Made by a program: the position numbers and the translations under genes. Source: an uncultured Oceanospirillales bacterium (GTDB lineage: Bacteria > Pseudomonadota > Gammaproteobacteria > Pseudomonadales > Litorivicinaceae). From it: a stretch of 12,176 nucleotides of DNA. Below, piece after piece: positions 5,567-12,176 of this stretch. Each line of letters opens with the position of its first letter. Position 1 is the stretch's first letter. Below the pieces are notes generated by a model. That model saw nothing but the letters and a program-made list of their open reading frames with translations. It was not told the DNA's origin and did not search any database. The stretch spans positions 1-12,176 of the forward strand of contig CAJXTO010000037.1 of assembly GCA_913061245.1 (NCBI GenBank), given 5' to 3'.

Positions 5567-7096
5567 ATGCGACCAAAACCCGTTGTACTGTTGATTTTGG
5601 ATGGCTTCGGTCTCCGCGAAGCGGCGGATGACAATGCCATTCATCATGCGAAGACTCCAACATTTGACCGTTTGGCTAAAAATGCTCCCGGTGCGCAATT
5701 AGAGACATCAGGTGAGGCAGTGGGTCTTCCAAAAGGTCAGATGGGTAATTCAGAAGTCGGTCACATGAATCTTGGAACTGGCCGAATTGTGTACCAAGAT
5801 TTCACACGGATCAGCAAAGCGATCGACGAAGGTGACTTTGAAACGAATGAAGTCTTGGTCAGCGCCTGTCGACAAGCCAAAGCTCAAGGCGGAACGCTTC
5901 ACATTCTTGGACTACTGAGTCCTGGCGGCGTGCACAGTCACGAAGATCATATCGAAGCAATGATCGGCCTCGCGGATTCACTTGGTGTACCCATGACCCG
6001 CCTACATGCATTTTTAGATGGTCGCGATATGCCTCCGCAGTCAGCAGAGCCATCACTTGTGCGATTCCAACGGCTTGAAACCGTCCACACCAGTTACAAG
6101 CTCTCAAGCCTTTGCGGCCGTTACTACGCGATGGATCGCGACAACAATTGGGACCGCATTCAAAGTGCCTTTGATCTCATTACAAAGAGTCAGGCTGAGT
6201 TTTCAGCCGGAACAGCTGTGGAAGGGCTACAACAAGCCTATCAGCGCGGTGAAAAAGATGAGTTTGTTAAGGCAACACGCCTTGGCGAATCATGGGAAAT
6301 GCGTCCCGAAGACATCGTCATTGTGATGAACTTTAGAGCCGATCGTGCAAGGCAAATAACAAAAGCTCTAACAGCCAAAACACTGCCTGAACTGAATCGT
6401 CCAAACTGGATTCAAAACGTATCTGTTTCAACACTGACACAATACGCCGATGATCTGGATGTTCATGTCGCTTTCCCGCCTGAGACTCTAACAAATACGT
6501 TAGGTGAGATCGTCTCAGAAGCAGGCTTATCGCAGCTACGTATTGCAGAAACTGAAAAGTATGCGCACGTCACATTTTTCTTTAGCGGCGGGAAAGAAGG
6601 ACTGGTTCATGGGGAACACCGCGAACTCATTCCGTCCCCCAAAGTGGCGACTTATGATTTGCAGCCCGAGATGAGCGCCCCTGAAGTCACGGATTATCTT
6701 GTTGATGCCATCTCATCGCAGAAATTCGATTTGATTGTGTGCAACTACGCAAATGGCGACATGGTTGGCCATACCGGTAATTTTGATGCAGCCGTCAAAG
6801 CAGTTGAAGTACTCGATCAATCCGTTGGACGCGTGCTAGACGCGTGCGATTCAGTAGGTGGCGCATGTCTGATCACCGCTGACCATGGAAACGCAGAGCA
6901 GATGCTCGACCCTAATAACGGACAGCCATTTACCGCACACACCACAGGTCCAGTACCGATTTGGTTAGGCGCAAATCCTGTCAATGCATCAGGGTTATCA
7001 GCAGGAGCCTTGCGTGATGTCGCTCCAACACTACTCGCACTGCTTGGTGTAGACCAACCTGCAGAAATGACCGGTCGGTCGCTTTTAGAATTCTGA
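5567..7096 (+). CDS. gpmI: 2,3-bisphosphoglycerate-independent phosphoglycerate mutase (iPGM)
   Basis: Interconverts 3- and 2-phosphoglycerate in glycolysis and gluconeogenesis through a phosphoserine intermediate with two Mn(II) ions; alkaline-phosphatase superfamily, cytoplasmic. The 509-residue protein has the first metal ligand Asp12 in LLILDGFG, the catalytic Ser62 in MGNSEVGH (59-66), the substrate segment HSHEDH (123-128, His123), HAFLDGRD (147-154), NFRADR (255-260), KYAHVTFFF (331-339), the metal ligands Asp398 and His402 in NGDMVGHTG, Asp439 and His440 in TADHGNAEQM, and His458. Every ligand expected in the family is present. An in-frame TAG directly before ATG 5567 forces this start, though no good Shine-Dalgarno precedes it. 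Its TGA shares one base with the envC ATG, so it heads the gpmI-envC-ctpA operon. Confidence 0.97.
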   Translation: MRPKPVVLLILDGFGLREAADDNAIHHAKTPTFDRLAKNAPGAQLETSGEAVGLPKGQMGNSEVGHMNLGTGRIVYQDFTRISKAIDEGDFETNEVLVSACRQAKAQGGTLHILGLLSPGGVHSHEDHIEAMIGLADSLGVPMTRLHAFLDGRDMPPQSAEPSLVRFQRLETVHTSYKLSSLCGRYYAMDRDNNWDRIQSAFDLITKSQAEFSAGTAVEGLQQAYQRGEKDEFVKATRLGESWEMRPEDIVIVMNFRADRARQITKALTAKTLPELNRPNWIQNVSVSTLTQYADDLDVHVAFPPETLTNTLGEIVSEAGLSQLRIAETEKYAHVTFFFSGGKEGLVHGEHRELIPSPKVATYDLQPEMSAPEVTDYLVDAISSQKFDLIVCNYANGDMVGHTGNFDAAVKAVEVLDQSVGRVLDACDSVGGACLITADHGNAEQMLDPNNGQPFTAHTTGPVPIWLGANPVNASGLSAGALRDVAPTLLALLGVDQPAEMTGRSLLEF

Positions 7097-8178
7097 TGCG
7101 TCTCATCTGGTTGTTGATCGCTCTCTGGAGCATTCAAAGCCAGGCGAGCGAGATTCGTGATGCGGAGGAACAGCGTCAAAAGGCCGAGCAGCAACTCCAG
7201 ACATTACGACAAGATGTGCAGCTCGATACAAAAAAGCTCAAAGTCATCGAATCTGAGCTCAATCGTCTGAACTCAGAATCAAAAAAGCTCACGCGTGAAA
7301 TTTCTTCATCTGAGCAACTACTCCGCGAGTTAACTGAGACACAAAAAACAACCGAAGAACGTATTGGCATCGTCACTCAAGAACTGAAAGGCTTACTCGA
7401 GCAATATCGGACTGAGCTTGTTACCTACTACGTAACTGGATCTACATTGCGATCCGATGCCACAAACGACAATGAACTCGCCGACTATCTTCCCTTCCTT
7501 TTAGATGCCAGGCAGAAAAATGCGCGTGAAATTGAGCTCAAGGCGAACGATCTTCGCTCACTGCTTTTGGAACAAGAACAAAATACACAAATCGCGCAAA
7601 AAACCTTGCTCGATCTCACGGATACGCGAGATGCGTTATCACAGAGAACTCGCGATCAGCGTCAACTGCTAGCAAGCATCAGTCGCAAACTGAGAACCAA
7701 GCAACAGCGCGAAGATGCTTTAAATTCAGATCTTCAATCGCTCGATCGCAGAATTAAATCGTTGCAACTCGAGTCTGGTGGTGCAGCACTAGAGCCTCTT
7801 AAAGGGAAGATGCGCTGGCCTGTCGATGGACGCGTACTGAGACGATTTGGGCAAAATAGACAAGACGGCTTTGGCGATTGGCAAGGGCTAGTCATCAGCA
7901 CAACGGACAGTAGTGAGGTGAAGGCCGTACAAGCCGGCAAAGTTGCTTATGCGGGATATCTTCTCGGCTATGGACTCGTCGTGGTCATTGCCCATAATGA
8001 TGGTCATGCAACAATTTATGGCCATAACCAGAGCTTGAAGGTCGAGACTGGTCAGGCGGTTTTGGCAAGGCAAGTGATTGCGATTGCTGGAAATACCGGT
8101 AGTCTGGATGTGACAGCGTTATATTTTGGAGTGACTCGAAATGGAAAGCCGGTCAACCCAAGCTCATGGTTAAACTGA
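7096..8178 (+). CDS. envC: Periplasmic murein-hydrolase activator EnvC (coiled coil plus degenerate LytM domain)
   Basis: EnvC activates the septal amidases AmiA/AmiB during cell separation and is held at the divisome by FtsEX (family knowledge). The 360-residue protein starts with a short signal peptide (MRLIWLLIALWSIQSQAS, probable cleavage near 18). Long charged coiled coils at about 20-105 and 140-228 follow, with a less charged break between. The C-terminal LytM/M23 fold (about 237-358) has WPVDGRVLRRFG, AGKVAYAGYLLGYGLVVVIAHNDG, IYGHNQSL and GKPVNP. The metal-binding residues of active M23 peptidases are missing: the final motif, normally LHFE-like, reads ALYFGV without histidine, as in enteric EnvC (SLYFEI). 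It is therefore probably a non-catalytic activator. The ATG overlaps the gpmI stop by one base; ctpA follows after four bases. Confidence 0.93.
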   Translation: MRLIWLLIALWSIQSQASEIRDAEEQRQKAEQQLQTLRQDVQLDTKKLKVIESELNRLNSESKKLTREISSSEQLLRELTETQKTTEERIGIVTQELKGLLEQYRTELVTYYVTGSTLRSDATNDNELADYLPFLLDARQKNAREIELKANDLRSLLLEQEQNTQIAQKTLLDLTDTRDALSQRTRDQRQLLASISRKLRTKQQREDALNSDLQSLDRRIKSLQLESGGAALEPLKGKMRWPVDGRVLRRFGQNRQDGFGDWQGLVISTTDSSEVKAVQAGKVAYAGYLLGYGLVVVIAHNDGHATIYGHNQSLKVETGQAVLARQVIAIAGNTGSLDVTALYFGVTRNGKPVNPSSWLN

Positions 8179-8182
8179 GAAC

Positions 8183-9439
8183 ATGATGAAAATAATTCGA
8201 AATATTCTGAGCTCTCTTCTGGTCGTGTCAGCGGCTGCTACCCATGGCTCAGAGCAACCATCTGATGTCGAATCACTGGATGCATTGCGTGCTTTCATTG
8301 AAGTCTATGAGCATATCAAAGGTGAATACGTTGAAGAGATCGATGACCAGACTCTGTTGAACTATGCCATCAATGGGATGCTAACGAAGCTTGATCCGCA
8401 TTCAGGGTATTTAAAGCCTAGAGATGTCTCCAGTCTCCGCGATTCCACATCGGGATCATTTGGCGGTATCGGTATCGAAATGGACGTAGTCGACGGCCTC
8501 ATCGAAGTCATCGCACCAATTGATGATTCACCCGCATCGCGCGCAGGAATTCTCGCTAAAGATATTATTACGCATGTTGATGAAGAGCCCGTGCGCGACA
8601 TTAGCCTGCAAGAGGCCATCGAAATTCTACGGGGTCCTTTAGGATCGGCAGTCACCCTAGGCATTCTTCGAGAAGTTGAGGGTCAGCCTCAGGAAGTCAC
8701 GGTCTCGCTCGAGCGCGCAGTGATTCGCGTAACGAGTGTGAAACATGACATGCTGCCTCATGGTATTGGTTATCTGAGGATTTCGCAGTTCCAGAATCGA
8801 ACAGGGCCCGATTTGATAAAAGCAATCGGCAATCTGCAATCTCAAGGCGAGCTGAATGGATTAATTCTTGATTTGAGAAACAATCCAGGCGGCGTCTTAT
8901 CTGCTGCTATTGAGGTTACTGATGCTTTTATCGACGAAGGCTTGATTGTTAGTACAAAGGGTCGTGATGAGTTTTTAGACTCGAAGTATGAAGCAACAAA
9001 TGCCACAGTCCTGGCTAATGAGCCCATTGTGGTTCTCATTAATGGCGGCTCAGCATCGGCGGCGGAAATTGTTGCCGGGGCATTACAAGACCACGAGCGC
9101 GCCGTGTTGATTGGAACCCCTTCATTCGGTAAAGGATCCGTACAAACGATTCTAGCTCTTGAAAATAAATATGCCCTTAAGCTAACCACAGCCCTCTACT
9201 ACACGCCGAATGGTCGTTCTATTCAAGCGACAGGCATCCAACCGACGATTCAGGTCTCTGAGGGAGAAGCATTAATCGAGTCTGATACCCGAATTCGTGA
9301 AGCAGACTTGCCGAAGCATCTTGAGAATGCCAGCAAGCAATCGGGTAACAGCGACAAAATCGTAGACCGGTTAACCGAAGACAACCAACTGTTACACGCG
9401 TATAACCTGTTACGCGGATCTCAGTTGCTCGTTCGTTAG
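8183..9439 (+). CDS. ctpA: Carboxy-terminal processing serine protease CtpA (S41 family, PDZ)
   Basis: Periplasmic protease of the C-terminal-processing family. Homologues in Pseudomonas degrade peptidoglycan cross-link hydrolases with a lipoprotein adaptor (from memory), which would fit its place after envC. The 418-residue protein has a signal peptide (about 1-22, IIRNILSSLLVVSAAATHGS), the N-terminal segment NGMLTKLDPHSGYL (64-77), a PDZ domain (about 88-175) with GSFGGIGIEM and SPASRAGIL, and the protease core: YLRISQF (197-203), LILDLRNNPGG (227-237), the nucleophile Ser292 in NGGSASAAE and general base Lys317 in FGKGSVQT. The 25-residue Ser-Lys distance is standard. Two ATGs occur at 8183 and 8186; GAGAAC lies just upstream. 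Its stop overlaps the convergent hisF stop. It belongs to the short CtpA group, not the long Prc/Tsp type. Confidence 0.95.
   Translation: MMKIIRNILSSLLVVSAAATHGSEQPSDVESLDALRAFIEVYEHIKGEYVEEIDDQTLLNYAINGMLTKLDPHSGYLKPRDVSSLRDSTSGSFGGIGIEMDVVDGLIEVIAPIDDSPASRAGILAKDIITHVDEEPVRDISLQEAIEILRGPLGSAVTLGILREVEGQPQEVTVSLERAVIRVTSVKHDMLPHGIGYLRISQFQNRTGPDLIKAIGNLQSQGELNGLILDLRNNPGGVLSAAIEVTDAFIDEGLIVSTKGRDEFLDSKYEATNATVLANEPIVVLINGGSASAAEIVAGALQDHERAVLIGTPSFGKGSVQTILALENKYALKLTTALYYTPNGRSIQATGIQPTIQVSEGEALIESDTRIREADLPKHLENASKQSGNSDKIVDRLTEDNQLLHAYNLLRGSQLLVR
9397..9416. repeat. Inverted repeat inside the 3' end of ctpA, downstream of hisF
   Basis: CGCGTA (9397-9402) and TACGCG (9411-9416) are perfect six-base complements with an eight-base loop. 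On the minus strand this hairpin would start 19 bases after the hisF stop, the same distance as the hairpin downstream of secB. It is followed there by a modestly T-rich stretch without a true T-run. It is a candidate 3' end for the his mRNA, with weak support. Confidence 0.3.
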
Positions 9440-9447
9440 AGTCGAAC
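9431..9447. repeat. Short inverted repeat flanking the ctpA/hisF stop codons
   Basis: GTTCG (9431-9435) and CGAAC (9443-9447) enclose the loop TTAGAGT, which holds both stop codons (ctpA TAG 9437-9439; hisF TAA 9438-9436). The five-base stem is weak and no T-run follows, so a terminator role is doubtful; it is noted because the glnG/secB junction has the same arrangement. Confidence 0.25.
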
Positions 9448-10197
9448 TTCGATTCCAGCTTTAGCCATCGCTTCTTTTGCTTCGCCAATGGTGTATTGCG
9501 CGAAGTGGAAGATACTCGCTGCAAGTACGGCTTCCGCATGGCCTTCTATAACGCCATCGACTAAATGATCGAGATTACCGACACCACCAGAAGCAATCAC
9601 AGGGACCGTCACAGCATCTGCAACCGATCGCGTTAAGCCCAAATCAAAACCATCGCGCGTGCCATCGCGGTCCATCGATGTCAGCAAAATTTCACCGGCA
9701 CCATATGAGACCATTCTCACTGCCCACTCGACAGCATCTAGCCCCGTTGGCTTGCGTCCACCATGGGTGAAAATTTCCCATCGACCTGGCTCAACTTGCT
9801 TGGCATCAATCGCGACCACAATGCACTGCGAGCCAAACTTATCAGCAGCTTTTTTAACAAATTCAGGTTCAAAAACTGCAGCCGTATTAATCGATACTTT
9901 GTCGGCTCCAGCCAGCAACAAATCTCTGATATTTTCAGTATTTCTAACGCCACCACCGACTGTTAACGGTATAAAGACCTCACTTGCCATACGAGAAACC
10001 GTCTCGTAAGTCGTTCCGCGGTTCTCGTGGCTTGCCGTGATATCTAGAAAGGTAATCTCATCGGCACCTTCTTGATTGTATCTACGGCTGACCTCTACAG
10101 GATCGCCCGCGTCACGGATATCTTCGAATTGAACGCCCTTCACAACCCGACCCTGATCAACGTCAAGACAGGGAATAATGCGTTTCGCCAACCCCAC
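9436..10197 (-). CDS. hisF: Imidazole glycerol phosphate synthase, cyclase subunit HisF
   Basis: Cyclase half of the HisF-HisH synthase: takes ammonia from HisH and converts PRFAR to imidazole glycerol phosphate and AICAR in histidine synthesis. The 253-residue (beta/alpha)8 barrel begins AKRIIPCLDVDQGRVVKGVQF, with catalytic Asp12 and, in VVAIDAK, Asp131. Phosphate-binding loops are LTVGGGVR (78-85), the ADKVSINTAA segment (98-107) and VIASGGVG in the C-terminal half; TSMDRDGTRDGFD is also characteristic. Translation starts at GTG (10195-10197), which shares one base with the hisA TAG and has GGAG eight bases upstream. It ends the hisB-hisH-hisA-hisF cluster; hisI and hisE are not in this window. 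The stop overlaps that of ctpA. Confidence 0.97.
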   Translation of the reverse strand: MGLAKRIIPCLDVDQGRVVKGVQFEDIRDAGDPVEVSRRYNQEGADEITFLDITASHENRGTTYETVSRMASEVFIPLTVGGGVRNTENIRDLLLAGADKVSINTAAVFEPEFVKKAADKFGSQCIVVAIDAKQVEPGRWEIFTHGGRKPTGLDAVEWAVRMVSYGAGEILLTSMDRDGTRDGFDLGLTRSVADAVTVPVIASGGVGNLDHLVDGVIEGHAEAVLAASIFHFAQYTIGEAKEAMAKAGIEVRL

Positions 10198-10928
10198 TAG
10201 TTGGGCTCCGTTAGCGCGATCGCTTCAGCCAAGTCCAATGTACCTTCATAAATCGCACGGCCTGTGATTGCACCAATCACACCGTCAGATTCAACTTCCA
10301 TTAACTGGGTCACATCACTTAAACCTTTCAATCCGCCTGATGCGATCACAGGGCAACCAGTCTCTCTTGCGAGCGAAGCTGTTGCGTCGATATTGACACC
10401 CGACAGCATGCCATCACGCCCAATATCTGTATAAACAATCGACGATACGCCGACGTCTGCGAATCGCTTTACAACATCAACAGCTGACACAGTACTCGCC
10501 TCTGCCCAACCCTCAGTTGCAACCCAACCATCTTTGGCATCAACGCCAACAATGATATGCCCAGGAAATTGCTTACATGCTTCGGCAACGAACTCGGGTT
10601 CTTTTACAGCCTGTGTTCCGATAATGACCCATGACAGTCCAAGCTCTAGGTATGCTTCAACTGTTGCAAGATCCCGAACTCCGCCACCGAGTTGAACAGG
10701 TAGGTTAGGGTGCCTAGAGAGAATGCCGGCTACCGCTTCTTTGTTTTCTGGCTTGCCTGCAAATGCACCATCGAGATCCACCACATGCAACCGCTCAGCA
10801 CCTGCCTCAACCCATCGCGACGCTGTGGCCACCGGATCATCGGAATAAACCGTCGCATCGTCCATACGGCCTTGGCGTAAGCGCACACAGGTTCCATTTT
10901 TCAAATCGATTGCAGGAATAATCAGCAT
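10197..10928 (-). CDS. hisA: ProFAR isomerase HisA
   Basis: Isomerises ProFAR to PRFAR, the substrate of HisH-HisF; a (beta/alpha)8 barrel related to HisF. From the ATG at 10926-10928 the protein has 243 residues beginning MLIIPAIDLKNGTCVRLRQG, with catalytic Asp8; the second acid is Asp130 in VGVDAKDGW. The phosphate loops are VQLGGGVR (78-85) and the VIASGGLKG region near the C-terminus; YTDIGRDGM and GAITGRAIYEGTLD are strongly conserved and Pseudomonas-like. A TTG at 10938-10940 would add four residues, but the family N-terminus begins at the chosen Met. The start overlaps the end of hisH by seven bases and the stop overlaps the hisF GTG by one, indicating tight coupling. Confidence 0.97.
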   Translation of the reverse strand: MLIIPAIDLKNGTCVRLRQGRMDDATVYSDDPVATASRWVEAGAERLHVVDLDGAFAGKPENKEAVAGILSRHPNLPVQLGGGVRDLATVEAYLELGLSWVIIGTQAVKEPEFVAEACKQFPGHIIVGVDAKDGWVATEGWAEASTVSAVDVVKRFADVGVSSIVYTDIGRDGMLSGVNIDATASLARETGCPVIASGGLKGLSDVTQLMEVESDGVIGAITGRAIYEGTLDLAEAIALTEPN

Positions 10929-11563
10929 GTTCCATCCCAAGTTAGAAAGTTACGATAAAGGTAGATGCCAGCATCATGTGATTTTTCTGGATGAAACTGA
11001 ACAGCAAATACATTCGGGATCGAGAGTGCTGCCGCGAATGGAGTCCCGTAGTCACACGTCCCAACAACGCAGTCTGCGTTGGCCTCAGCATAACGATAAC
11101 TGTGCACGAAATAGAACCGAGTCCGATCATCAATCCCGACCCACATTGGATGTGATCGCTGATGTACTTCATTCCAACCCATGTGAGGCACTTTCAACGC
11201 ATTTCCTTCAGGGCTTTTCATGGATTTAGAAAATTGTGTGATGTGCCCTGGAAATACACCTAACGCGTCGACACCAGAACTCTCTTCACCGAACTCAGTG
11301 AGAATCTGCATACCAACACAGACTCCCATTAGAGGCTTCTCACGAATGACATTCAGTACGACGGACTCAAGTCCCCTATCTTGAAGCCCCTGCATGCAGT
11401 CACCCATTGCGCCAACTCCTGGGAGCACGACACGATCGGCTGATTGGATTTCGTTTGCATCAGACGTCACAACCACTCGACATGGACCTGCATGCTCGAC
11501 GGCCTTTGCCACACTATGCAAATTGCCAGACCCGTAATCAATTACGGCGACTGTTTGCGTCAT
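10922..11563 (-). CDS. hisH: Imidazole glycerol phosphate synthase, glutaminase subunit HisH
   Basis: Class I glutamine amidotransferase that hydrolyses glutamine and channels ammonia into HisF. The 213-residue protein opens with VAVIDYGSGNLHSVAKA (5-21), has VVLPGVGAMGDCM (45-57) forming the oxyanion region, the nucleophile Cys82 in GVCVGMQ, KVPHMGWN (124-131), YFVHSYR (151-157), and the remaining triad residues His191 and Glu193 in FAVQFHPEKS. The triad is intact. The ATG (11561-11563) directly abuts the hisB TAA with no spacer, and AAAGGATC about ten bases upstream supplies the ribosome-binding site. Glutamine made by GlnA at the other end of the window is its substrate, but shared regulation is not evident from the sequence. 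Confidence 0.97.
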   Translation of the reverse strand: MTQTVAVIDYGSGNLHSVAKAVEHAGPCRVVVTSDANEIQSADRVVLPGVGAMGDCMQGLQDRGLESVVLNVIREKPLMGVCVGMQILTEFGEESSGVDALGVFPGHITQFSKSMKSPEGNALKVPHMGWNEVHQRSHPMWVGIDDRTRFYFVHSYRYAEANADCVVGTCDYGTPFAAALSIPNVFAVQFHPEKSHDAGIYLYRNFLTWDGTC

Positions 11564-12157
11564 TTACAGCGATCCTTTGGTCGACGGAATCATGCCGCTC
11601 ATCCGTGGATCTGGACTCAAAGCCATCCGTAAAGCACGTCCGAAGGCCTTGAAAACCGTCTCAATTTGATGGTGAGAATTGTCACCTTTCAGATTATCGA
11701 TGTGCAAAGTCACTTGAGCATGATTCACAAATCCCTGGAAAAATTCCCGGAATAAATCAACATCAAATCCCCCGACTACTGAACGCGTGAAGGGCACGTC
11801 ATAGAACAAGCCAGGCCGACCAGAAAAATCAATGACAACTCGGCTCAAAGCTTCATCAAGTGGAACATAAGCATGGCCATAACGGGTCATACCCTTCTTA
11901 TCGCCAACTGCTTCGGCAAATGCCTGGCCTAGGGTAATCCCAACATCTTCGACAGTGTGGTGATCATCAATCTCCAGATCACCGGTCGCCTGAATTGATA
12001 GATCGACCAATCCATGACGCGAGACTTGATCAAGCATGTGCTCAAAAAACGGGATGCCAGTTTTAAACTCTCCGACACCAGTTCCATCAAGATTTAGATT
12101 GATTTGAATCTGTGTTTCTAATGTATTTCGTTCGACTGAGGCAATACGATCTGCCAT
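11564..12157 (-). CDS. hisB: Imidazoleglycerol-phosphate dehydratase HisB (monofunctional)
   Basis: Dehydrates imidazole glycerol phosphate to imidazole acetol phosphate in histidine synthesis, using Mn(II). The 197-residue protein is the dehydratase alone, without the phosphatase domain fused to it in enterics. Two half-domain metal motifs are visible: DDHHTVEDVG (64-73) and DNSHHQIETVFKAFGRAL (159-176); FFEHMLDQVSRHG (37-49) and HAYVPLDEALSR (95-106) are also conserved. The protein ends PRMSGMIPSTKGSL, typical of the family. The ATG at 12155-12157 has AAGGAAC (12163-12169, minus strand) upstream. It is the first his gene inside the window, and transcription enters from beyond the right edge, so the promoter is not seen. 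Confidence 0.97.
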   Translation of the reverse strand: MADRIASVERNTLETQIQINLNLDGTGVGEFKTGIPFFEHMLDQVSRHGLVDLSIQATGDLEIDDHHTVEDVGITLGQAFAEAVGDKKGMTRYGHAYVPLDEALSRVVIDFSGRPGLFYDVPFTRSVVGGFDVDLFREFFQGFVNHAQVTLHIDNLKGDNSHHQIETVFKAFGRALRMALSPDPRMSGMIPSTKGSL

Positions 12158-12162
12158 GGCCT

Positions 12163-12169
12163 GTTCCTT
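12163..12169 (-). promoter_or_regulatory. Ribosome-binding site of hisB
   Basis: AAGGAAC on the minus strand lies about six bases before the hisB ATG and confirms that start. The remaining edge sequence (to 12176) is too short to show a promoter or an upstream gene. Confidence 0.6.
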
Positions 12170-12176
12170 AAGCCGT

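Noticed and set aside
5352..5663. Minus-strand open frame crossing the yibN-gpmI promoter region
   Set aside because: It runs over both divergent promoters and the start of gpmI, has no ribosome-binding site and no known motif.
9659..10009. Plus-strand open frame of 116 codons inside hisF
   Set aside because: Antisense to a fully conserved hisF; composition (Ser/Pro/Thr-rich) is typical of a shadow frame.
1..12176. Mobile elements, CRISPR arrays, tRNA or rRNA genes, defence or biosynthetic islands
   Set aside because: No transposase, integrase, regularly spaced repeats, tRNA-like cloverleaf or foreign-looking gene was found; all genes belong to conserved core families with consistent neighbours.

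Overview
The window is a compact, about 97% coding, chromosomal core-gene region of a gammaproteobacterium. Protein sequences (GlnA, NtrB/NtrC, SecB, GrxC, GpmI, EnvC, HisA) resemble Escherichia and especially Pseudomonas-type proteins. The gene order typA / glnA-ntrB-ntrC / secB-grx-rhodanese / gpmI-envC-ctpA / hisF-hisA-hisH-hisB matches, as I recall it, the order in Pseudomonas, with several intervening genes missing. HisB is the short monofunctional dehydratase and the his genes form a small hisBHAF cluster, as in Pseudomonadales and related marine lineages rather than in enterics. Base composition is moderate, not GC-rich. I see no mobile element, tRNA, rRNA, CRISPR array or phage gene.

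Layout. (1) 1-140, minus: the 5' end of typA. (2) 141-405: a divergent control region. It carries two well-formed NtrC sites, a weaker third one and a near-consensus sigma-54 promoter, followed by a short leader hairpin. (3) 406-4328, plus: glnA, glnL (ntrB) and glnG (ntrC), the nitrogen-assimilation unit; a UUCG hairpin separates glnA from glnL. (4) 4325-5443, minus: yibN-like rhodanese, grxC and secB, each overlapping the next, converging on glnG with the two stop codons overlapping. (5) 5444-5566: a divergent promoter region with overlapping -10 boxes. (6) 5567-9439, plus: gpmI, envC and ctpA, almost without gaps. (7) 9436-12157, minus: hisB, hisH, hisA and hisF, again converging with overlapping stop codons.

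How the genes work together. NtrB and NtrC read nitrogen status through PII (encoded elsewhere) and activate the sigma-54 promoter of glnA, whose product makes glutamine. Glutamine is the amide donor for HisH/HisF in histidine synthesis at the other end of the window. YibN, GrxC and SecB form a redox/export-chaperone operon. GpmI (glycolysis) heads an operon with two periplasmic proteins, EnvC and CtpA, that govern peptidoglycan hydrolases.

I did not find a new biological system. The observations most worth a second look are regulatory: the glnA control region, the palindromes that enclose overlapping stop codons at convergent junctions, 5'-terminal stem-loops on two mRNAs, the UUCG hairpin directly before a glnL start that has no Shine-Dalgarno, and the GSFTGA loop in NtrC.
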